Source: Rhodocyclaceae bacterium (lineage in GTDB: Bacteria > Pseudomonadota > Gammaproteobacteria > Burkholderiales > Rhodocyclaceae). From it: DNA of 64,000 nucleotides. The position numbers were made by a program, and so were the translations under genes. The notes below the pieces were generated by a model that saw nothing but the letters and a program-made list of their open reading frames with translations, did not search any database and was not told the origin of the DNA. This document shows positions 58,148 to 64,000 of this stretch, in pieces (within the stretch, counting starts at the first letter, position 1; every line of letters begins with the position of its first letter). The stretch spans positions 372,001 through 436,000 of the forward strand of contig JADJAS010000001.1 in NCBI GenBank assembly GCA_016704145.1. Direction: 5' to 3'.

Positions 58148-59521
58148 CTACGCGCGCCGCCAGGTGGTGCCGCCGGGGCCGTCTTCGAGCACGATGCCGG
58201 CGGTCTTGAGTTCGTCGCGAATGCGATCGGCTTCCGCGAAGTTCCTGGCCTTCTTAGCCGCCGCGCGGGCGACGATCATGGCGTCGATCGCTTCATTGGC
58301 CAGACCGCTTTCGGGCGCGGCTTGCAGGAATTCGGTGGCATTGCGCTGCAGCAGCCCAAGCACACCGCCTAATGCCTTCAGTTGCGTCGCCAGCGTCGCA
58401 TCGCCTGTCCTGTTCACTTCGCCGGCGAGATCGAACAGGACGGCCACCGCCTCGGGTGTGCCGAAGTCGTTGTCCATCGCGGCGCGGAAGCGCTGCGCAT
58501 GCGGCTCGTTCCAATCCACCGTCGCTTCGCCGTCGAAGCTCTTTAGTGCGGTATAGAGCCGTGTCAGCGCGTTCTTGGCATCGTCGAGATGCGCATCGGA
58601 ATAGTTGAGCGGGCTGCGGTAGTGCGCGCGCAGGATGAAGAAGCGCACCACCTCGGCGTCGTATTGCTTCAGCACCTCGCGGATGGTGAAGAAGTTGCCC
58701 AGCGACTTGGACATCTTCTCGTCGTCGACGCGCACGAAGCCGTTGTGCATCCAGTAATTGACGAAGGTACTTCCATGCGCGCCCTCGGATTGCGCGATTT
58801 CGTTCTCGTGGTGCGGGAACTGGAGATCCTGGCCGCCGCCGTGGATGTCGAAGTGATTGCCGAGCAGTTGCGAGCTCATGGCCGAACATTCGATGTGCCA
58901 GCCGGGCCGGCCGGCGCCCCAGGGCGACGCCCACTTCGCCTCGTCCGGCTCGCCTGCCTTGGCGCCTTTCCAGAGCACGAAATCGAGCGGGTCCTGCTTG
59001 CCGGCGGCAACGTCCACGCGCTCGCCAGCGCGCAGGTCATCGAGCGACTTGCCCGAGAGCTTGCCGTAGCCGGCGAACTTGCGCACGGCATAGCAGACAT
59101 CCGCGTTGGCGGCGAGGTAGGCGTAGCCGTTCTTTTCCAGCTGGCCGATCATGTCGAGCATCGGCGCCACGTAGTCGGTGGCGCGCGGCTCGTGGTCGGG
59201 CTTCTGCACACCCAGCGCGGCGGCGTCCTCGTGCATCGCGGCGATATAGCGGTCGGTCAGGCCGCGGATCGACTCGCCGTTCTCGCCGGCGCGCTTGATG
59301 ATCTTGTCGTCGATGTCGGTGATATTGCGGACATAGGTCACTTCGTAACCGGAGGCGCGCAGCCAGCGCGTGACCATGTCGAACACCACCATGACGCGCG
59401 CGTGACCGAGATGGCAGTAGTCGTAGACCGTCATGCCGCAGACATACATGCGCACACGCCCCGGCTCGATGGGGCGGAAGTCCTGGAGTTCGCGGGCGAG
59501 GGAGTTGTAGAGCTTGAGCAT
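58148..59521 (-). CDS. cysS: Cysteinyl-tRNA synthetase
   Basis: 457 aa from ATG 59521 (MLKLYNSLARELQDF); a longer reading has no support. Class I synthetase: zinc cysteine in YVCGMTVYDYCHLGHARVMV (split), K-M-S-K-S in EKMSKSLGNFFTI, and the HIECSAMSSQLLG zinc region. Divergent from ppiA. Confidence 0.97.
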   Translation of the reverse strand: MLKLYNSLARELQDFRPIEPGRVRMYVCGMTVYDYCHLGHARVMVVFDMVTRWLRASGYEVTYVRNITDIDDKIIKRAGENGESIRGLTDRYIAAMHEDAAALGVQKPDHEPRATDYVAPMLDMIGQLEKNGYAYLAANADVCYAVRKFAGYGKLSGKSLDDLRAGERVDVAAGKQDPLDFVLWKGAKAGEPDEAKWASPWGAGRPGWHIECSAMSSQLLGNHFDIHGGGQDLQFPHHENEIAQSEGAHGSTFVNYWMHNGFVRVDDEKMSKSLGNFFTIREVLKQYDAEVVRFFILRAHYRSPLNYSDAHLDDAKNALTRLYTALKSFDGEATVDWNEPHAQRFRAAMDNDFGTPEAVAVLFDLAGEVNRTGDATLATQLKALGGVLGLLQRNATEFLQAAPESGLANEAIDAMIVARAAAKKARNFAEADRIRDELKTAGIVLEDGPGGTTWRRA

Positions 59522-59697
59522 GGCGGATGGTGGGGCGAACAGCCTGGCGGGGGTTCGCCGCGCTGCGAAGCTTGTTGGTAGAATCGGCGCCCAATCGGCG
59601 GCAAGGGGCGACGGCGGCGCAGTATATACCACCCCTCAACCGTCGTCCCGAAGCCGCGGCGCAGCCGCGTGCGCAAACCCCAACCGGAGAATCGCTG

Positions 59698-60261
59698 ATG
59701 AAGAAACTGCGCGTGCTGGCGGCATCGCTGGCGCTTTCGCTGCCTGCCTGGGCGGCCAACCCGACCGTCGAGATGAAGACCAGCCTCGGCACCGTCGTCG
59801 TCGAGCTCGACGAGGCGAAGGCGCCGAAGACCGTCGCCAATTTCCTCCAGTATGTCAATGAGGGCTTCTACAACGGCACCGTGTTCCACCGCGTGATTCC
59901 CGATTTCATGATCCAGGGCGGCGGTTTCGAGCCGGGCATGAAGGAGAAGGCAACGCGGCCGCCGATCGAGAACGAGGCGAAGAACGGCCTGAAGAACGAG
60001 GTCGGCACGCTGGCCATGGCGCGCAAGCCCAATCCGCACTCGGCGAGCGCGCAGTTCTTCATCAACCTCAAGCACAACACCTTCCTCGACTACCCGGGCC
60101 GCGACGGCTGGGGCTACGCCGTGTTCGGCAAGGTGACGCAAGGCATGGATATCATCGAGAAGATCGCCAAGGTGCCGACCGGCAATGCCGGCGGCCACCA
60201 GAACGTGCCAGCCATGGCGGTCGTCATCGAATCCGTCAAGCTGCTGCCCGAAAAGAAATAA
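59698..60261 (+). CDS. ppiA: Peptidyl-prolyl cis-trans isomerase, exported cyclophilin
   Basis: 187 aa from ATG 59698. Signal peptide (LRVLAASLALSLPAWA), then a cyclophilin core: FHRVIPDFMIQGGGFEPGM, NPHSASAQFFINL and FGKVTQGMDII. Periplasmic prolyl isomerase. The next gene, ppiB, encodes a signal-less paralogue, so the pair arose by tandem duplication. Confidence 0.95.
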   Translation: MKKLRVLAASLALSLPAWAANPTVEMKTSLGTVVVELDEAKAPKTVANFLQYVNEGFYNGTVFHRVIPDFMIQGGGFEPGMKEKATRPPIENEAKNGLKNEVGTLAMARKPNPHSASAQFFINLKHNTFLDYPGRDGWGYAVFGKVTQGMDIIEKIAKVPTGNAGGHQNVPAMAVVIESVKLLPEKK

Positions 60262-60278
60262 GGACACAAGGAACCGAC

Positions 60279-60764
60279 ATGATCAAGCTGCACACCAACC
60301 ACGGCGTCATCGCCCTCGAACTCGACGCCGACAAGGCGCCGAAGACCGTCGCCAACTTCGTCGCCTACGTCGAAGCCGGGCATTACGACAACACCGTCTT
60401 CCATCGCGTCATCGACGGCTTCATGATCCAGGGCGGCGGTTTCGAGCCAGGCATGAAGCAGAAGCCGACGCGCGAACCGGTGGAGAACGAGGCGAAGAAC
60501 GGCCTGAAGAACGCGCGCGGCAGCATCGCCATGGCGCGCACCTCCGACCCGCATTCCGCCAGCGCCCAGTTCTTCATCAACATCGCCGACAACGGCTTCC
60601 TCGATTATCCGGGCCAGGACGGCTGGGGTTACTGCGTGTTCGGCAAGGTGGTCGAGGGCATGGAGGTCGTCGACAAGATCAAGGGCGTCAAGACCGGCCG
60701 CAGCGGCTTCCACCAGGACGTGCCGGCCGAGGATGTGGTGGTCGAGCGCGCCGAGGTCTGCTGA
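60279..60764 (+). CDS. ppiB: Peptidyl-prolyl cis-trans isomerase, cytosolic cyclophilin
   Basis: 161 aa, no signal peptide. Same core as its neighbour: FHRVIDGFMIQGGGFEPGM, DPHSASAQFFINIADN, FGKVVEGMEVVDKIKGV. Starts 17 bp after ppiA; lpxH starts 3 bp after its stop, the usual ppiB-lpxH pairing. Confidence 0.96.
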   Translation: MIKLHTNHGVIALELDADKAPKTVANFVAYVEAGHYDNTVFHRVIDGFMIQGGGFEPGMKQKPTREPVENEAKNGLKNARGSIAMARTSDPHSASAQFFINIADNGFLDYPGQDGWGYCVFGKVVEGMEVVDKIKGVKTGRSGFHQDVPAEDVVVERAEVC

Positions 60765-60767
60765 GGC

Positions 60768-61487
60768 GTGACGACGCTCTTCGTTTCCGACCTGCACCTT
60801 TGCGCGCGCAGGCCGGAAACGGTCGAACTGTTCCTGCACTTGCTCGCCGGCCCGGCGCGCGACGCCGGCGCGCTCTACATCCTCGGCGACCTGTTCGACT
60901 ACTGGGCCGGCGACGATGATCTCGGCGACCCGTTCAACCGCCGCATCGCCGACGCGCTCACCGCGCTGGCGACGCCGAAGTTCTTCCTGCCCGGCAATCG
61001 CGATTTCCTCATCGGAGCGCAATTCGGCGTGGCGTCACGGCTGACTTTGATCGCCGACGAGACCGTCCTCGACCTCGCCGGCCAGCCGACGCTGCTGCTG
61101 CACGGCGACACGCTGTGCACCGACGATCTCGACTACCAGGCGGCGCGCAAGGTGCTGCGCTCCGCGGAATGGCGGCGCGATCTGCTCGCCCTGCCGCTCG
61201 CCGAGCGCAAGCGCAAGATCGAAGGCCTGCGCGAGCAGAGCGAAACGGCCAAGGGCGGCAAAAGCCACGAGATCATGGATGCCAACGCCGATGCCGTCGC
61301 CGAAGCCTTCCGCGAACGCGATGTCACTCGCATGATCCACGGCCACACGCATCGCCAGGCGCGACACGAGCATCTGGTCGACGGTCGCAGCTGCGAACGC
61401 TGGGTGCTCGGCGACTGGGGTGCACAAGGCAATGCGCTGGCAGTCGACTCAAGTGGCTGCCGCTGGCTGACGATTGAACGCGGGTAG
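60768..61487 (+). CDS. lpxH: UDP-2,3-diacylglucosamine hydrolase
   Basis: Lipid A pathway pyrophosphatase releasing lipid X and UMP. 239 aa from GTG 60768 (the only start before SDLHL). Metallophosphoesterase motifs: SDLHLCARRP, LGDLFDYWAGDD, PGNRDFLIG, LLLHGDTLCTDD, MIHGHTHRQ. An antisense motif copy sits just after the GNRDF block (GVASRLTL). Overlaps the convergent rlmN-like gene by 39 bp. Confidence 0.96.
   Translation: MTTLFVSDLHLCARRPETVELFLHLLAGPARDAGALYILGDLFDYWAGDDDLGDPFNRRIADALTALATPKFFLPGNRDFLIGAQFGVASRLTLIADETVLDLAGQPTLLLHGDTLCTDDLDYQAARKVLRSAEWRRDLLALPLAERKRKIEGLREQSETAKGGKSHEIMDANADAVAEAFRERDVTRMIHGHTHRQARHEHLVDGRSCERWVLGDWGAQGNALAVDSSGCRWLTIERG
61026..61048 (-). repeat. Dispersed 23-bp motif, copy 17 (in lpxH)
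   Basis: Minus-strand AAAGTCAG core then CCGTGACGCCACGCC, antisense to lpxH. Confidence 0.85.
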
Positions 61488-62483
61488 CACGGCCCGCGCC
61501 CGCAACTGCCCGCAGCCGCCGGCGATGTCCTGGCCGGCAGACTGGCGCAGCTTGGCGAGAATGCCGTGGCGATATAGATGCAGCGCCATTGCCGCCGCGC
61601 GTTCCGCCGACGGCCGCCTGAAACCGGCGCCATCGACCTCGTTGTAGGGAATCAGGTTCATCACGGCGTACTTGCCCCCGAGCAGGCGAACGATGCCGTC
61701 CAGTTCCTCGTCGCCATCGTTCACGCCTTCGAGCAGCGTCCATTGGTACTGGATCGGGTAGCCGGTGGCACGGCAATACTCGTCGGCCAGTTCGACGAGC
61801 TCGCCCGGGTCGATGCGCGGCGCGCGCGGCAGCAGTTGTGCGCGCAGGTCGGCTCGCGTGCTGTGCAGCGACAGCGCCAGCGCCGGCTTGACGCGGCCTT
61901 GCGGCAGGCGCGCGAAGACGCGGCGGTCGCCGACCGTGGAGAAGACGAGATTCTTGTGGCCAATCCCGCCAGCGGTGCCGAGTAGCTCGATGGCTCCGAG
62001 CACGTTGTCCATGTTGTGCGCCGGCTCGCCCATGCCCATGAAGACGACCTTCTTCACGGCGCGGCACCGGCGCGCCAACACCACCTGCGCGACGATCTCG
62101 CCGCTCGTCATTTGCCGCAGCAGGCCGCTCCGGCCGGTCATGCAGAAGGCGCAGCCCACCGCGCAGCCGACCTGGGTCGACACGCAGACGCCGTCGCGCG
62201 GCAGCAGCACGCTTTCGACGGTCTGACCATCGGCAAGCTCGACCAGCAGACGCACGGAACCGTCGTCGCCTGGATGTTCGCCACGCACGCGCGCCAGCGC
62301 ATCCAGCTCGAAAGTCAGCCGTGGCAGCGCGCCGAGCACCGCCTTCGGTGGCGCGTGGGCAGGCTCGCAGGTTTCCAGCGGTCGCACGCCGGTCCAGTTG
62401 CGCAGGATGCGCTCGACGTGCTCCGGCTTGGCGCCGAGTTCGCGCAGGCGTTGCCGGAGGTGTGCGATGCCCAGCCCCTGCAT
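61449..62483 (-). CDS. RlmN/Cfr-family radical SAM RNA methyltransferase
   Basis: 344 aa from ATG 62483 (MQGLGIAHLRQRLRELGA); a longer reading to 62645 would overlap rhlE and run through a motif copy, so it is rejected. Seen: radical SAM cluster CAVGCAFC, MGMGEPAHNMDNVLGAIELL, STVGDRRVF, ALSLHSTRADLR and YNEVDGAGFRRPS. E. coli RlmN (384 aa) methylates A2503 of 23S rRNA and A37 of tRNA. The shorter N-terminus and the location away from ispG/hisS suggest a divergent paralogue; the symbol is left blank for that reason. Confidence 0.85.
   Translation of the reverse strand: MQGLGIAHLRQRLRELGAKPEHVERILRNWTGVRPLETCEPAHAPPKAVLGALPRLTFELDALARVRGEHPGDDGSVRLLVELADGQTVESVLLPRDGVCVSTQVGCAVGCAFCMTGRSGLLRQMTSGEIVAQVVLARRCRAVKKVVFMGMGEPAHNMDNVLGAIELLGTAGGIGHKNLVFSTVGDRRVFARLPQGRVKPALALSLHSTRADLRAQLLPRAPRIDPGELVELADEYCRATGYPIQYQWTLLEGVNDGDEELDGIVRLLGGKYAVMNLIPYNEVDGAGFRRPSAERAAAMALHLYRHGILAKLRQSAGQDIAGGCGQLRARAVLPAFNRQPAAAT
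62311..62333 (+). repeat. Dispersed motif, copy 18 (in the rlmN-like gene)
   Basis: AAAGTCAG core then CCGTGGCAGCGCGCC, antisense to the gene, within LGALPRLTFE. Confidence 0.75.
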
Positions 62484-62499
62484 GCCCACGCGCCTCTCC

Positions 62500-63825
62500 T
62501 CAGCGGTGCCGCTGCCCCGAGTGATGGCCGGCGGTGCTGGCGCGCCCGTTGGTGTTCCGGCCGGCACCAGGCTTGCCGCGCGGCGCCGACGGGGCGTGTC
62601 GCGACGGCTGACTTTGGCGCGCGCCCTGGGTGCCGTTGGCGACATTGCCGCGCGGTTTCTGGATCGGCTGCGGCTTGATGCTCGGATCGGGTTCGAAACC
62701 CGGCTGCACCTTCTTTTCGATGGCGCGCTTCAGCAGACTCTCGATATCGCGCAGCAGCTTGTGTTCGTCCACGCAGACCAGCGACACGGCCTGGCCCGAG
62801 CTGCCGGCGCGGCCGGTGCGACCGATGCGATGCACATAGTCCTCGGGCACGTTGGGCAGTTCGTAGTTCACCACGTGCGGCAGTTCGTCGATGTCGATGC
62901 CACGCGCGGCGATGTCGGTGGCGACCAGAACATTGAGCTTGAGTCGCTTGAAGTCGTCGAGCGCGCGCTGGCGCTGGTTCTGGCTCTTGTTGCCGTGCAG
63001 GGCGGCACTGCGAATGCCGGCCTTGGCCAGGCGGTCGGAGAGCGCGTCAGCGCCGTGCTTGGTGCGCGTGAACACCAGCACCTGATGCCAGCCGTGATCG
63101 TCGATCAACTGGATGAGCAGGTCGCGCTTGCGGTCGCGGTCGACCTGGTAGACGGTTTGGCTGACCAGTTCGGCGGGCGCATTGCGGCGGGCCACCTCGA
63201 CCCCGACGGGGTCGTTGAGCAGGCCGGTGGCGAGGCCGCGAATCTCGTCCGAGAACGTGGCCGAGAACAGCAGGCTCTGCTTCTTCTTCGGCAACAGGGC
63301 AATGATCCGGCGGATGTCGCGGATGAAACCCATGTCGAGCATGCGGTCGGCTTCGTCGAGCACCAGGATTTCGATGCCGGAGAGGTCGGCGCTGCGCTGC
63401 TCGATGTGGTCGAGCAAGCGGCCCGGCGTGGCGACGATGATGTCGACACCGCTCTTGAGCGCCGACAGCTGCGCGCCCATGCCGACGCCGCCATAGATGG
63501 CGGCCGACTTGAGCCGCAGGTGCCTGCCGTAGGTACGCACGCTGTCGTGCACCTGCACGGCGAGTTCGCGCGTCGGCACCAGCACCAGGCAGCGCGGCTT
63601 GAAACGCTTGAGCGACAGCCCACTATCGCGAGCGGACAGCAGTTGCAGGATCGGCAGGGTAAATCCCGCGGTCTTGCCGGTGCCGGTCTGAGCGGCGGCC
63701 ATCAGGTCGCGGCCTTCGAGCACGACGGGAATGGCCTGGGCCTGGATGGGCGTGGGCGTGTCGTAGCCCTGCTCGGCGATGGCACGCAGAATCTCGGCGC
63801 GCAGGCCGAGCTCGGTGAACTTCAT
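62500..63825 (-). CDS. rhlE: DEAD-box ATP-dependent RNA helicase (RhlE type)
   Basis: 441 aa from ATG 63825 with GAGGAG 6 bp upstream. Seen: Q motif FTELGLRAEILRA, Walker A AAQTGTGKTAGF, LVLDEADRML, SATFSDEI, and HRIGRTGRAGSSG. The C-terminal 65 residues are low-complexity and basic; a motif copy encodes part of that tail (GARQSQPSRHAPS). RNA remodelling in ribosome assembly or mRNA decay. Confidence 0.94.
   Translation of the reverse strand: MKFTELGLRAEILRAIAEQGYDTPTPIQAQAIPVVLEGRDLMAAAQTGTGKTAGFTLPILQLLSARDSGLSLKRFKPRCLVLVPTRELAVQVHDSVRTYGRHLRLKSAAIYGGVGMGAQLSALKSGVDIIVATPGRLLDHIEQRSADLSGIEILVLDEADRMLDMGFIRDIRRIIALLPKKKQSLLFSATFSDEIRGLATGLLNDPVGVEVARRNAPAELVSQTVYQVDRDRKRDLLIQLIDDHGWHQVLVFTRTKHGADALSDRLAKAGIRSAALHGNKSQNQRQRALDDFKRLKLNVLVATDIAARGIDIDELPHVVNYELPNVPEDYVHRIGRTGRAGSSGQAVSLVCVDEHKLLRDIESLLKRAIEKKVQPGFEPDPSIKPQPIQKPRGNVANGTQGARQSQPSRHAPSAPRGKPGAGRNTNGRASTAGHHSGQRHR
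62593..62615 (-). repeat. Dispersed 23-bp motif, copy 19 (in rhlE tail)
   Basis: Minus-strand AAAGTCAG core then CCGTCGCGACACGCC, in sense with rhlE but in a frame reading Q-S-Q-P-S-R-H-A, different from the K-V-S frame used in selA/selB/parC. Confidence 0.9.
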
Positions 63826-63972
63826 GGAATGCTCCTCGATTCGGCCCTGCGTGCAACGCGGCACGAACCAGTCGAGGCAGAAACGCTTTGAGAATGAAGC
63901 GCGGAAAGGAAAGTCTTATCGCGACGCGCGGCAATGACTGATAAGGGCCAGCGCGGCACGCAGTGTAACACC

Positions 63973-63995
63973 GGCGTGCCGCCACGCCTGACTTT
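63973..63995 (-). repeat. Dispersed 23-bp motif, copy 20 (upstream of rhlE)
   Basis: Minus-strand AAAGTCAG core then GCGTGGCGGCACGCC, at the right edge. The rest of 63826-64000 is the rhlE leader with no gene seen. Confidence 0.85.
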
Positions 63996-64000
63996 TATCG

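Noticed and set aside
62484..62645. Longer N-terminus for the RlmN-like protein
   Set aside because: The extension is arginine/alanine-rich, comes from the dispersed motif and the rhlE tail, and precedes the natural start at 62483.

Overview
The window is GC-rich, gene-dense DNA from a betaproteobacterium, most likely of the Rhodocyclales/Sterolibacteriaceae type. This rests on gene order and protein motifs: rlmE-ftsH-folP-glmM, carA-carB-greA, bamE/fur, nadK-recN, bioFHCD beside bioA, grpE-dnaK-dnaJ, and a PEP-CTERM protein. No database search was possible, so the species is inference.

Layout. 1-16.3 kb is core: tpiA (cut by the left edge), dgkA, the cell-wall/folate/protease run glmM-folP-ftsH-rlmE, yhbY, greA-carB-carA, dapB, bamE, fur with a GDT1-type metal transporter, recN and nadK. 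16.4-25.0 kb is accessory: a DUF1254/DUF1214 gene split by an IS1595-family element with a visible 8-bp target duplication, two SDR dehydrogenases, a second DUF1214 protein, a sulfotransferase, a TetR regulator and a DUF2889 protein. 25.1-29.4 kb is parE-parC. 29.4-32.5 kb holds an AraC regulator, a VOC protein, a DinJ/YafQ toxin-antitoxin pair, small conserved proteins and tRNA-Arg. 32.7-39.6 kb is the selenium region: a thioredoxin-like gene with an in-frame UGA and a SECIS-like hairpin, and the selA-selB-tRNA-Sec cluster, separated by an old-yellow-enzyme reductase, an EamA transporter and an HPP membrane protein. 39.6-42.8 kb has two HigBA toxin-antitoxin modules around trxC and an acyltransferase; the first module lies between the tRNA-Sec gene and a copy of its 3' end, like the remnant of an integrated element. 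42.9-48.2 kb is biotin synthesis (bioA, bioF, bioH, bioC, bioD). 48.2-52.1 kb is the DnaK chaperone operon with a sigma-32-like promoter. 52.1-58.1 kb is accessory (nucleotidyltransferase pair, secreted hydrolase plus PEP-CTERM protein behind a sigma-54-like promoter, LuxR regulator with a 12-base G tract, glycine-zipper lipoprotein-like protein, DUF4143 ATPase). 58.1-64 kb is cysS, two cyclophilins, lpxH, an RlmN-like radical SAM enzyme and rhlE.

Two signals stand out. First, a 23-bp dispersed motif (AAAGTCAG followed by a GC-rich half close to CCGTGGCGACACGCC) occurs 20 times with an intact 8-base core, plus three decayed copies. It lies on both strands, in gene ends, intergenic gaps and inside conserved genes in several reading frames, and is missing from the 16.2-27.1 kb stretch that includes the accessory block. 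It behaves like a DNA-uptake-type word or a mobile mini-repeat. Second, the gene at 32729-33223 reads as one thioredoxin-fold protein with a U-G-A-C active site if the UGA is decoded as selenocysteine; the hairpin after the UGA has the lower stem, bulged U and apical GU expected of a bacterial SECIS, and the whole decoding machinery lies 3-6 kb away.
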